Source: Papilionanthe hookeriana x Papilionanthe teres
Lineage: Eukaryota; Streptophyta; Magnoliopsida; Asparagales; Orchidaceae
Length of the DNA stretch: 64,000 nucleotides
Direction: 5' to 3'
Assembly (NCBI GenBank): GCA_022702705.1
Contig: CM040422.1
Location: forward strand, 35,239,270 to 35,303,269
The stretch's first letter is position 1, and the number at the start of each line of letters is the position of its first letter. The notes under the pieces are model-generated. The model did not search any database. It was given only the letters and a program-made list of their open reading frames with translations, and was not told the DNA's origin. This document shows, one piece after another, positions 1 to 13,400 of the stretch. A program made the position numbers and the translations under genes.

Positions 1-1397
1 ATTAATGATCCCAATAGCTGTTCTCACAAACGCCTTGAAATAAATTAGTAAAACTATGCAGCCTGCTTTTTAGAACTTGACACATCTTTTGTGAACTCTA
101 TCATTAAAATTAAACGTAAGTAGAGATTAAGAAATTCCTTTGCAGATGGGGGGCATCCTCAATAAAGACTACTTTCTTTGTATGCCGTTGATAGGTGTTT
201 TGTGACCTGTTAAATGAATGTTTTCTTTTCCTGTGGATCTTAATATTCGAAATTCTTCTGCCTCTAAATTGGCATAATACATTGGGGTCTTTAGCATGTT
301 GGCACCATGGGCCTGTGTCCCTATTTGCTGGATTCTGCTTCACTAGGTTACATTGTTAGGTTATCACTCCTATATCTTTGCCTCTTTTTATTTTATGATT
401 TTGAATCAATAGCTATTTTTGGAAATAGACTTGAACCTTCACTTCTATCAGCTAAAGCAGAAACTAGTTGCCTGGCCTGGTTCGATTAAAATTTGAAGTC
501 TCTTTGTGGACTTGCTTAATATTGTTATGAGTTGGCCAGTTGGGTCGACTCAGCTGATACTGTCTATCCAAGTTATGCTGAAAAACTGGGCTAACAATAA
601 ATTATAATCCTAGATCTTTTTGTTCACAACTCACAAGTGCAATTTAATTAATTATATGATCATTTCTATGTTATATCTTGGATTTTAGACTAACGTATTT
701 CACCATACGTATTATTCAATTTAGTAATTTATATAATTGGAAAATGATTTTATCAAAAAATACTAAATTTATTTTAAATATGATATTTTTATTCCTTTGA
801 TTCGATTGCTAGATTAGTTTAATCGATCGAAACAGTAGAACCATGACCTATTAGCAAATGTGATTCAGTGATCAATCCTGGTTTAAAATATTTATGAATT
901 GGTTTAAAAACATAGTTGAAAAAAATTGATATTTATATTTTGTGTAATATAATAAATGCATAGGTTTTAGAACATCAGTAGGATGATAGAGCCATTTATG
1001 ACTTCTCAATAAAATCGTACTGATTTTTAGTAAGATAACTCTATTACGTTCGGTTATCCTTTTTTTTTCTTGTCTTATAATCAATCATTTCTAATAAAAA
1101 TTTCTTCAAGGGAGGACTCAACTTGAAAATTTGTTAAAGGTATTTCATGTATTACTTCTCCATTTCCTAAACCAAAAATCACAACTCCCTTTTTAATAAT
1201 AACACAAGTAATAGCTAGAATATATCATTTTAATTGAATCTTATAGGCTTTTTAATTATAGCATTTAACACACACACACACACACACAAATACACACGCG
1301 CGCACAACAAACCTTCACCCTATTTATAAAATATTTTTTTAAGCACATCATACTTGATGATGCTTGGCCATTAAACTTATTTACTTTTCTTTTGCAG
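1..1397 (+). other. Non-coding, probably an upstream ABCB intron
   Basis: I see no coding exon here. The stretch is AT-rich, ends in a pyrimidine tract plus CAG acceptor at 1397, and leads straight into an ABCB exon. The missing first exon or exons (about 100 residues including the first transmembrane helix) are not recognisable, so this is most likely the 3' part of an intron. The only structured feature is a CA microsatellite near 1270-1316. Confidence 0.55.
1267..1316. repeat. (CA)n microsatellite
   Basis: A run of about ten CA dinucleotides is followed by degenerate ACAC/CGCG steps. It is a simple sequence repeat within the intron. Confidence 0.9.
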
Positions 1398-1452
1398 GTT
1401 GTTTTACAGTTCATATATTTAGCTATTGGAACTAGCGCCGTATCATTTCTCC
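1398..1452 (+). CDS. ABCB exon (first visible): TMD1 helix
   Basis: 55 nt encoding a hydrophobic stretch (VVLQFIYLAIGTSAVSFL). The acceptor is tttgcag and the donor gtatgg. It ends one base into a codon; that C joins AG of the next exon to give Gln. It corresponds to the K/QFVYLGIGT segment of plant ABCBs. Confidence 0.85.
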
Positions 1453-4400
1453 GTATGGAATAACTTCAGTGTAATTTGTATCTTTTATTTGTTGAACTGC
1501 TCACTTACCGCCTCCAGAAATCGAAAGAAATTTCAAACATCAATGAGTCAAAGAGGCTTATTCTACTCTACATTATTCAATCGTCAATTTTTTTCTCTTT
1601 TAAAGAAGTTTCAAAATATGGACTTTATGATACTTTTAAATGATGCCCTAATTTCAAATCACCCAAACGTAATACAAACTACAAACTCCAGTGCTTATTT
1701 ATTTATATGTGCATATCCTATTGCTAGTGCTCTTTACAATAGATGCTTTATCGTAATGGTTTTTGTGAAAACTTTGTTTGCATTTGTTGGGCCAAGAAAA
1801 ACTAATTGGTTTTTTCAAGTTCTCTGAATGTTTTATGCTGTTATGAAATATTCAGAAACATGTCTTCTTGTATTTTAGAAATTGAACCTGGCTTGGATTT
1901 TATTCTAACTTCATGTTGTAAAAATTTATGCAGAGGTGTCATGTTGGATTGTGACCGGAGAAAGGCAAGCAGCACGTATACGTAGTTTGTATCTAAATAC
2001 CATTTTAAGACAGGATATTGTATTTTTTGACAAGGAAACAAACACTGGTGAAGTAGTAGGGAGGATGTCCGGTGACACAATACTTATTCAAGATGCCATT
2101 GGTGAGAAGGTGAGCCACCAATAAAGCTATGAAATATATCCTATTGTTAAACAACAACAACGACGACGACAAAGCCTTAATCCTACTAAGTGGAGTCGGC
2201 TAGATGAATCCTTTTTCTCCATTGCATTCTATTTAATGTCATATTTTCATGTAATTCTAATAAATTATGATCATTTTTTATACAATAAGCCTAAGTCTTT
2301 TTAGGTCTACCTTTGCCTTTCTTAACATAAGAAGAATCTATAACATCTAGTCTCTTAATCGGATCATCAGATGGTCGACGTTTAATATGACCAGACCGTC
2401 TAAGGCGGCTCTCCCTAGTTTTGTCCGTCACTGGAGCTACACCAACCTTGTCACGAATATATTCATTTCACATTTTGTATCTAAGTGTAAAGCCACTCAG
2501 CCACCTAATCATTCTCATCTCGGCAACACTTAACTTAGTATTATGCTTCTCTTTTAAAGGCCAACATTTAGCACCATAGAGCATTGCAAGTATCACCACC
2601 ATCTTATAAAATTTTCCTTTCAGTCTGAGCTTTACTTTTCTATCACACAATAGGCCCAAAGAATTACTCCACTTCAACCAAACAACTTGAATTCTACTGT
2701 TAACATCTCCATCTATATCACCATCACTTTGAACAATAGACTCGAAATATCTAAATCGTTCACATCTTTGAATAATTTGATCATCCAAAATTACGCTTCT
2801 CTCACTAGAGCTACTACTACTAAAACTACATTCCATGTATTCAATTTTAGTTCTACTCAAACGAAGACCTTTAGACTCCAATGTTGACCTCCATAATTCA
2901 AGTTTTTCCTGGGATTTTTCTCCCGTCTTATCCACAAGAAGGATATCATTAGCAAAAAGCATACACCAAGGTACATCCTCTTATAAATTTCCAGTAAGAC
3001 CATCCATAACTAAAGCAAAATGACATGGGCTTAAAGTCATTAATAAGTTGTATGCATATCCTTAATGACTTGAAAATAAGTTGTATCTGTCGGCCAACTT
3101 TTTCATTTTCAAAAATAGTTTTAAAAATTAATTTAATATAAAAGTTGTGTAATTTTGGGTTTTAAACATAGTGTGTTTTAATTTTTTGTAAATGAGACCG
3201 AATGGATATCACTTACCCAATAGTTTGCATAATCGTGCCCGACACCACAAATGATATCTTCTCGACAGGTAAGTCTACCCCGCGGCGGTGGACACATTCG
3301 TACAAACTATAAGGTTTGTGACATCCGTTTGGCCTGCGAACCTTTTTATATGTGACCGACAAATTCCCCTACCCAATATAAGGACTAGATAGGGTTTATT
3401 TTACCTGGATTCCAAGTTCCTTATAGAGGCAAGCCCCTATAGTTAATTACATCTCAAATGACCGAGGTCACTTAAGAAAACTCTCTATAATGATCAGTAG
3501 TTCTGTATTCAAGTATCTCAAAGTTTAGGTTTTCACGGTGGGACGTGGAAAATCAAGTGGGAAAGGTCCAAGGTGGAACACTTATTTTCAGGAATCCAAA
3601 GGAAGGAGAAGGTAGAGATGTCACAGATCTGACGCAAACCCCAGTGACTTCCCAACTATTCTACTATGCGATTGCGTTTTAAAGAAATGCTTATTAAGTA
3701 TTTCAATCCTGCCGATTTTATTATTTGGGACATACACTTGCATAATACTTGATTATGCAAGTAGCCCGCAGAGATAAGAGGGTTTACGTCGTATCATATG
3801 ACAATCTCGGAACCTAAAGTGAGTTGGGACTTATGCTGCGCAACACGGTTGCACAGAAGCCTAAAAAGGGTGTGAGGATTTACGTCGCGCGGGGCGAACT
3901 ACCTCGAAGTCCTATAGGTTGTAATTCGAGCTAAGAGAGAGTTTTGCTGAAGAGGACCCTCTTGCTGCTCGATCCAAGCTCCTCGCTCTGCTGCCCACGG
4001 AGTCAGCTCCAAGCTTCTTGCTGAAGTAGCAGCTCTAATGTTTAAGATTCAAATGGTTTTGTCAAGTGTGTTTCAATGTTTTGGAGTCAAATTTTAGTTT
4101 TGTTTTGTTCTTTTTGTTTTGGTTTCACTTTCAATTCTGGTTTTGCATGCATAATAAACAAATTGCAAGTAAATAAAAGGTACTTGAATGGTAAATTCGA
4201 TAAAGATAGAATTGCGATAAATAAAGCTATAAAGCGTACTCAGGCATCTCATTCTATCGCATTGATTTGTATTGCAAACATGGTATGATTCGCAGGAGAT
4301 TTAAATAAACTTGCAGGAAAATTAAGTAAAATGAGAAAACCCAGCACGAAAGTCAGAAAAACAAGTCGTAGAAATCACAAGTAAAACTTGTAGTCACGTT

Positions 4401-7400
4401 GTCGGCGTTGTTTTAGGTGTGAAGTGCCCGTAAGAAGCTGTCGGTTGCCGGAATCGAAATCCCGTCACCCGCTTCGGAAGGATGCTTCAACATGATTTTA
4501 GAAAAGAAGTATGAAGTCAAACTGACCCCATATTTTTCATAGTTTAAATGAAAGAGCGCTACATCTCAAGTCATGCATTTATCCCAGAGACAAACACGAG
4601 ACTGAGGTGAGGCTCGATCAAATGAACTAAGAAATATATGACGTCTATTCGATCTGCGAAACCATTTTATTCGTTGACAAATTCACTTATTTAATAAGAA
4701 GAATTAAATAGGGTTTATTTTAAGCTCGAGTTCGGAATGCTTCACTATAGAGCGAGCTCTTATAGTTAATTACATCTTAAATGACCGAAGTCAGCTTAAG
4801 AAAACTCTCGATAAAAATCGGGAAATATTATCTTCGAGGAGGTCGAAAGGATAGGACTTTTCAACGTAATCGGACAAAGAGGTGTGAAAGGGGATTGACT
4901 CAAAATCGAACATTTTATCGTAGAATCCAAAGGAGGAAGAAGCTAGGGGATGTCAAAGATCCAGAGGCGAACCTCGGTGACTTCCAAGTTATCCTATGAT
5001 TTCGACTTTGATTTAGGAGATATTATTTAAAAGTTTTATCACCGCCAATTTTATTTAATTAGGGCTTACATTTGTGTGAAACGATCACACGAACATATTT
5101 AGAAGATGTGAGGATTTAGGTCGTAACGAACGACAACCTCGGAATCCTAAAGCGAGTTGGGGTTTATATTAGTACGACAGAGCTATACAGAGCCAAGAAA
5201 GGTTGAGGATTTATGTCGCGCTAGGCGAACGACCTCGAAATCCTATGGTTTGTTGTTTAATCACTAATGAGTGGTTTAGCTGACGTAGATATGTTTTGCT
5301 GTTAAAGATGGTCGTGCTGCCCACGATGTTAGCTCCAAGCTTCTTGCCGTGAAGAGGTTGAGTTTTCTAAGGTGACAAGTCATAATGTCAAATCAGTGCT
5401 GACACTATGGTCGAGTTCTCCTAAACATCCTATGCGAAGTATGTTTAAAGTTGTACGATAGTGTATAGAAGTATGTAGCAGAGAAAAACGATAAAACATG
5501 CGATAGAGTATGATACAACGTGCTTAAAAAGAACAGTAGCAGGTACGAAAGTTAACACGCTGTAAATATAAACAAACTTGTATACTCAGGAGATCCGTTG
5601 TTTTGTAGCGAGATGAATTAGTGTCACACTAGTAAGCGACGAGCAGAACATCGTCCGTAAAACTCGAGAAAAGATTGCGAATGACTTCGCAACGGGAAGC
5701 TCGAGAAAGTAAACGAAAATCAAAATAAAATCACTAAAACCTCGGGAAAGTCCGGAAAAAGGACCACGAGTGCTTCGTCGAAATCATACGAAAATCCGAA
5801 GAAAACCGCAAGACACTTGGTCGGGCTAGGCTCGGAAGCTCGTGTAAGATCTGCTCGAAGGGTCGTCGAAGGCTACTCTGGTCGCATGAGTGTATAGAGC
5901 CCGCTATTCGGCTAGAAGGGTGTCTCTACGACCCGACTCGGGAGGTGTTACTCAACCGGAACCGATAATCAACAAGTGGACAACTAGGATTTTATAAAAT
6001 AGTTTTATATTTTATATTTTTAAGCATGCACGTGGATTTCAGGCATACTGAAAGAGAGTTATCAATATTTATTTTTAGTGAAATAGCATCCATTCTTACC
6101 AGATTTTGAAAATTGGGATTGTCCACGAGTCGATTATTTTGTTGGGTGTAGGATCACAAACAATCCCAAGAAGGTATGGGTGCCCCGCTAGCCTTATAGC
6201 GGTGAATGATACCGTCATCCTACGGTTCACCGGGCCCCAGAGCGAGTCCCGGTGTCGTAGGATGAGATATCGTTCTACTCATCAGCAGCGTGCGCTTTAG
6301 CATCATTGCCGTCATTGCCCAAAACAAAACAAAACCAAACTCGAGTGGAGCGGGAAGACGTGTGAAGCGACGAAAGAGGGGAAAAGAAGGCTAACCCACC
6401 TTCGAATTTGAAGGGTTAGTTCGGCAGGTGAGTTAATCTAAGACTCCCCTAAGACATGTAAAACATTGAAAGTACAATCCAAGCTCCTTGAATCTACCCC
6501 TAGGGTGTCCTTTTCTCGCTTGGGTGCAGTTATATTAAAATAGTGTTTAGAAACGAGATCCGAGAAAATCGTTCAAAGTTCTTAAAATCAAACAAAAAAG
6601 ACTGGCTTAGGGAGAACTGGCTGCTAACACTTCCAAACCCGTGCTAAAGTTAAACCTCCTCAAACTTCAAAGAAATCAACTTCTTGTAATCTTTCCTCAC
6701 AAGCAAGCTAAAGAAAAAAAAAACCCATATCACCACAATAAACTCCATAGGTAAGGGTGACTAGAAGTAAAACCACCACATCAATCACTCCGCCAAGGCC
6801 CTCGGCTAGGCTACGACGATGAGAGGGACTCACGGCCAAGCTAGAACAAAGGGGCAGCCAAAGGTAAAGCCCTCCCTAAATTCCAAATCATCATAATGAG
6901 GCTCACGGCCACTCCCCAATGAGAGGACAAGCCTTTCAAAATCAATTTAACTCCAAGCACGCAACAAAGTGCATGAAGGTATTCATCAAATAACCATAGG
7001 ATTGAGTTCACATAAAGCCACAACTGAGCCAAAACAAGGCATAAACCCGAACCACCCTATGGCTGAAAATCGATCGGCTCCAAGCTAAAACAGCCCCAAC
7101 ACCAAGCCAAAGCAAAGGGTGCTAAAGGAGCCAACCCTGATCCATATAAAACCGGAAACCGAGCCACAATGAAGGCTGGAAATAAATTCGGCCTCAGAGT
7201 TACAACAATTCCAACGTAAAACCAAATCAAAAATATCAAAAGAGTCAAAACCGAGCCCCAGTAAGGCTGAAAACAAGTTCGGCTCCAGGTTAGAACAATT
7301 GCAACGTAAAGCCAAATAAGAAGTATCGAAATAGTCAAAACCGAGCCCCAGAAAGTCGAAAGCAAGCCCAACTCCAAATTACAGCAATCCCAACATAAAA

Positions 7401-10400
7401 CCCAATCCAGCCTACTACAAACGAGGCTCGAAAATAGATATTCCAAAAGCTCTTAAACGAGGATAGCCGTAATAGAAATGAAATGTGTTTTCAGCTAAGG
7501 GTTAGAACAAGCTAACCAAGCTTCCAAGTAAAGTAAAGAAGGACTAGCACAGGGCTTTCTCAACAAGCATAGAACCTTCCCAATATCAAAATAAAATCCT
7601 CCCTAGCATGCTCTTTGATAAAGAAGAAATAAAAGGAGCGGGAAATGAGCTCCACATGCATGTAAAACTAAATAAATCCTTCCATGCGTCATATCAAGCT
7701 AAAGTGAGTAAGGAACATCTCGATGCCTATGTTAACATGCTTGTAAACGAGATTAACCTTGCCTCAAATTCATGCTTTCAATATATCAAAAATAGGAGAC
7801 AAGTACATGCTTCAAGTAAGAATGAATCCAGGGATATCCCAAATTTCCATCACATGCTCCTCATAGGGCAAGCCTAGAGTTTCCCAAAATTCAAAGTGAA
7901 TCTCTCCCTAACATGTATATATATATTTTTTTATTTTGACAAGGAAAAGCTACAAAGAGAAGGCATAAGTTCTTCCCCACATGCGTATTGAAAATTTAAA
8001 CAAATTACCCCATAACCCATGCCAAGCCGAGAGTAAGTAAATAACTTAAGAATACACCTCAACCATGCTTTTATAAAGGGTTAAGCTACGAGGAGTCCAA
8101 AAGCAAGCCTCCACATGCACATAAAAAAAGAAATGAGCTCCTCTACAATTCATAATAAACAAGGGTGAATGAGGAGTCTCATGTTACACATCTCAACACT
8201 TTTGCAAGAGGAGCTAGCATGAACTTAAAGCCACATTTTTAACATCTTATACCTGCTTTAAACATAAAATAAAGAGGTAGGTATTAACATGCCATCAAAA
8301 CCTAAGCTTTCCATATGCTCACACTCCTATCTTTCACATGCTTCAAGTAATAATACATCTCTAAATCAATATGTTAACATGCCACTATATAGAGGAAGCA
8401 AGAAAACATCATTCATACAATTAGAATAAGGCCATTCCATAACACCCGAACGCCTAACCGAAACAATAAACGGAAAAGCCAAGCCGACGACATGAGTCAC
8501 GGGCTCCCGGGCCAAACCGAGAAGAATAGAGGGGAGGAGGGAGGTTACTGGACAATATGAAGCACACAAAAGGAGCGACGAAATTCGGGTAGCAATCCTA
8601 CAGCACTTTCCCTTCTCCAGAAGAAATTCGGCCAGCCCTAAACTCATCCCAAATGGGGATTTTTATAGGCGAAAAAGGAGGAGGAAGTGCTGCTATTCAC
8701 CTTACAGGAAGGTGCGCAAGTGGAGCTGGCGACAAATTGCCTCAAGAAGGCTCGGGCCACTTGCGCACGCGGGAAAAGCCGCAAGGATAACGCACGCGCA
8801 GGAGACACTGCAAGGAGCAACTTGCTCTCGCAGGGATAACGCACTGGCGCTGGAAAGGGATGGGTATCTGCGGCTCGAGGAGGACCACAAGAGATGCGAT
8901 CGAGTATGGAGGAGAATAGATACGATCAGGCGATCAGGCGACCTGCTCGAGCGCGGGAGAGGGGCGAACGAGAGTTCCCAATCATGTGAACGGGAGAGGG
9001 CGAATGCCGATCCAACGGGAGGAAGGATTTAGAGTCGAAGCTTTTAATTTATAAATATGTAAATATTATTATTATCATAATTACATTTTAAGCCCTAATT
9101 CACAACTTTCGCCCCCGACAGACTATCGTCGCAAACTTAACGTCAATTTTAAGTGAAATAGACGTTCCGGACGCATCGGCGCTTTCCGTTTCGTCGTCCG
9201 AGGTCGTCTGGGCAACCTCGTCGACGGTCGCGTCAAAATTGCGTCGAAGTTTAGTATCGTCGCAAAATTTTAACTCGAGCTCGATCGATCAGAATGGTGT
9301 AGGTGTGTAAGACGTGCACGAGGCTGTCCTAATGTCCGGAGGTCCCATAGGACTCGATTTGAACTCCCGACGTCGATTTCGACCGGCTATGGACTAGCGG
9401 TACGGAATCTCGTACGGATTTCAAAGAGTAACGAAGTGGCTTCCAGACACTCTAAAACGAGGTGGGTCTCATCGCTAGGAATCTAGGATCGTCGGGGAAG
9501 CTCCTGAGGCTAGAATCCTAAATCTAGGAGGAATACTAAACCTCGACAAAAAGTGAGGTCAACACACGTATGGAGAACCGAAACTGGGTGTAAGACGTCA
9601 GTAAAGGTGAGGGCTTAGAGTTGGGTTGTGTGCTACCCTACCTTAGACAAGAGTTACCAACCCGACGATCTACGGAGGGCAGTCCTTAACCTTAATTCAA
9701 GTGACTAACTATGGACCTTTATAAGTTTTTATAAGAAGAATTCTTTTTATTTTCATGCTAAAGTTGTTGTTTAAGTTATTAATGCAAAGTTTTTATTAAC
9801 AAGCAAAAGAACTTTTGGTTTTATTTTTGTAAGTATTTTGTAAAGTAATGGAGTCCACAAGCTATTCACTCTAATCGTGCTAGGACTACTGACCACCTAA
9901 GATCGTCGGGGGAAACAATTTCACCATGAGTCGGCGAATAGCATCATCTATCATTTCCTCTCCTTTTTCAAAGGTCTTTAAGGTAAGAGATGCTATTCTT
10001 AAAAATTTCCACATCGTATCCCTCGTTTAACACACATTAGCGTTATGATCATCGCCGTAGCCATCTAGACCTCAGACTTACACCAGTCCGATAATCCACA
10101 TGTAAGAAACAAATGTCCCCAATTGCCAGAAGGATCCGAGCGTAAGATTCAAACTCAAATCCCGGTACATTGAGTTTCAATGCAGGTTAAGTCATTGTGG
10201 GAATTTCATTATTTGATTTAATTAATGAAGCGTGAACTAACTCTCAGTGCATCCTCATGTCGAGTGTCTTAATTAGTTTGTGAATTAGGATTAGGTGCTT
10301 AGTTTCACTGTACATTCGAGGATTAGGTGAATAGACTCTCACCTAGGGTGTGCTCCTAAAGTCTAGGAAGCTTACACTATGGGTTAGGTAGATGGGTTCT

Positions 10401-13400
10401 CGCCTATGGTGTGCACCTAAAATCCAGGGAGCCTACACTGTGACTTAGGTAGATGGACTCTCACCTAAGGTGTGCTCCTAAAATCTAGGGCGTACACTGA
10501 AGATTGGGTTGATGAATTCTCACCTAGGGTGTGCTCCCAATGTCTAAGAAGCCTACACTGTGACTTGTGCCTGGAGTGATTAAGGTGTTATAAACTCACT
10601 TGAGTGTTTTCTAACTAGACCTCAAATATCTTTTAAGTGTCTCCCAATTAAATCGGAAATTCCCCATTTTTGACCTAATTGTTGGCGAGAAAAATAAAGC
10701 TAGAGAACGGAGACCGACCCACTTCCAAAACTGACAAAGCCCAAAGGGGAAACAACAAGTGAATCGGCTTAAAAGAGAACGTTAAAATGGCGCGTCGAAA
10801 AATTTCTGGGCAATAGCTAGCAAGCCTACACGGTGATCCTACGATCTCCTACGACAGTGAACAACGGCGAACAGCCTTTTCAAGCTTCTTACAGCGCTTC
10901 TAAACCTTCAAACAGCAGCGAAGAACATTTTCAAGCTTCTTACAGCGCTTCTAAATCTTCGAACAGCTGCGAACAGCATTTTCATGCTTTCTACAGCGCT
11001 TCTAAACCTTCAAACAGCAGCGAACATCATTTTCAAGCTTCTTACAGCGCTTCTAAACCTCCAAACAACAGAAAACAACATTTTCAAGCTTCCTACAGTG
11101 CTTCTAAACCTCCGAACAGCAGCGAACAACATTTTCATGCTTCCTACAACGCTTCTAAACCTCTAAACATCAGCGAACAACACTTACTTGGTGATGGACA
11201 GCACTTTTCAACACTTATTCACTTCAATCTGCACTTAATTAGTGACGGACGGTGCTTACAACACTTCTGGAGTTCCAAACATCACTTAACAGCAATGGAC
11301 AACAGCTTATAGCACTTCAAATCAACACTTTTAAAAGCCTCAAACACCACATTTAAAACGCCCCAAACAACAATTCTAAAATTCTCAAATAGCTCTCATG
11401 TAAGCCCAAAACAATAATTTTAAATTTTACAAAATTAGCTAGGAAAACTATCCCAAAACAGTGCCAAAGTTTTCCTTAAAAAAATGGTACATTTAAAACT
11501 CCGAAAACTGCAGCGAAACCAGTCTGAACCAGTTCCAAAATAACCCCCAAATCATCACTTAAATTGTCTCAAACAGCTTTTTTAAGGGACCCAAACAACA
11601 CTTGTAGAAACTCCAAAATAGTGAAATCGAAGAGCCAAAACAGTGTTATTTAGTGCTTCCAAGCAGCAACAATATGACTTGAATACGACAACATTTAACT
11701 CTTCCCAACAGTAGAAATACAGGACAAACAAAATAGCATTTTATTTTTCTAAGACCACAAGTTTATAAGACTCAAAACAACATCTATGTGATTACGAAAC
11801 TTCCAATTCAACAAGTAGACATACAAATACTGAACCTTATGTGTATTTTAAAAGATAGGTAAATGCATTATCTTGTTGCAACATAAAATATTTGAGTGCT
11901 ATGCATATTCATGTGAAAGTTTGAGGTAATAGACATGTAAAAGCACATGAGTTAAGTGGATGTGTATGCAAATCTTCCTAACTCCTAGATGGCATGTATT
12001 GTATAAATAAAATGAGCAGTATAGGAACAAAACAAGACTTCGTTACCCAGTTACTGCAATCGCTAAGGTTCTACACTCCAAAGCTTTTCAAAAGCTCTGA
12101 GGAGGTCTGTGTCGCTTCCTTTTCTGCCCCTACTACTACCAATTCGGGCGAGAGAGAAGAACGGCCTAGCGATCCTGGTCGAGAGGAAGAAAGGAGTCCA
12201 GCTAGAGGGAGGTGCTCGGTCGAGAGAGACGGCGGGCCGAGTAGGGTCTGGTCACGAAGAAGAGAGTGGAGGCTAGCGGCTAGGGCTGTGCGGCGTGCGA
12301 GAGCGAGGAGCAGACGAAGGATTCGGTGCAGATGGGATGAGAGCCGAGCAAGGTTTTGGGGTGCACGTAAGAGTGAGACCTGTTGCGCGAGAGGAGTGGG
12401 GTTTCAGTGTAGGAAACCGAGCATGGGGGAGATGGAGCAGGCGAGCGAGGTCGAGCGAGAAGAAGCGAGCAGTGGGCTTCGGATCGTACACGGGGAAGAA
12501 GACGAGCGGGAGGGAGGAGCTCGGATCACTGAGGGAGAGTGAGATCGAGCGGAGGAGTTGCGGTGGAATGCTTCAAGCAGGAAAAGCGGGGCTTCAAGCA
12601 GGAAGAAGAGGCGCGCAGGGTTTCGTTCGGAGGCAGAAGGCGAGGGTGGGGCCTGAGCGAGTGTGGAAGATGCGGGAGTGGGAGGCAGAGCAGGTCGTGG
12701 TCTTCGGCCTTCGGTGTAGAGGAGAAGCTGGGTCGAGTGAGGCTGGGGCGAGAGAGGAAAGGTGAGACCGAATGCGGTGCAGGGAGGCTAGGTCGCAATA
12801 GGAGGAGGAGCATTCGGTGACAGCCTGATTCGAATGCCAGGGAGAGGTTGTATAGCCGAAGAGACATTACGGGAGGCGTTGGCGGGGAATTGAATGAATT
12901 CCATCCACGGATAGTTTTATTAGGTAAGTAATAACCCCTAATTAGATTTAATTAAGATAAATTATGTGGCTGATTTGAAATTTAAAAACTTAAAATTTTA
13001 AAATTTGAAATGGCCCTAGCTCGTGTTCAGCTTGTGTCGAGCTTAAATTGAACCCGGGTCAAGCCCGAACCCTTGCCATATTATTTAAAAAAATGCATCG
13101 ATTTCGTGTTGTTTGTGCGCGAGCTGAGTCATAGCAATATGGATGCCCTTCCTAACTAATGTTGACATCCCAGACACATCCGTGTGGTCCGTTTCGTTAT
13201 CCGGGGTCGTCCGGTCTAGTTCGCCGATTGTCGGGCAAAAAATGTGTTAAATCGTGATACGGTTTCATCTAAGGCCGTCTGATCCTATGGGAACTCATTT
13301 TTCGAGCCCTCTACATGTTACTCCTTAGCCCTTGCAACTAAAATTTGAGTGCTTGAGACTTCTCATGTGATGTCTCACAAAAATGGGTCAAGAAGTGGCT

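Larger units (their letters stand above)
3088..9564 (-). repeat. 6.5-kb long terminal repeat (family E)
   Basis: It runs from TGTCGGC to GTGAGGTCAACA. The end near 9160-9564 resembles 13150-13523: both have a GTCCGTTTCGT-type block, an AAGTGGCT block and a terminal TGAGGTCAACA. The length is large but matches the 6.8-kb solo copy at 35356-42124. No long protein-coding frame of a known family is present. Two tandem 1.3-kb modules lie at its left, an A/C-rich strand-asymmetric zone at 6700-8400 and a GC-rich zone at 8640-9045. Confidence 0.65.

Noticed and set aside
1426..1827. 133-codon plus-strand frame overlapping the first ABCB exon
   Set aside because: It is in another phase than the ABCB frame and shows no family resemblance. 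Most of it is intron.
7057..7446. 129-codon hydrophobic minus-strand frame that looks like a membrane protein
   Set aside because: It lies in an A/C-rich skewed part of the family-E LTR. Cys/Leu/Phe/Trp richness follows from the base composition, and no family is recognisable.
8712..9032. 106-codon frame in a GC-rich segment
   Set aside because: Arg/Ala-rich by composition, opposed by open minus-strand frames, no domain.
11994..12867. Several overlapping frames of 90-180 codons in a GC-rich segment
   Set aside because: Open in several phases on both strands, Arg/Gly/Ser-rich, no domain, and located in an LTR. Composition explains them.
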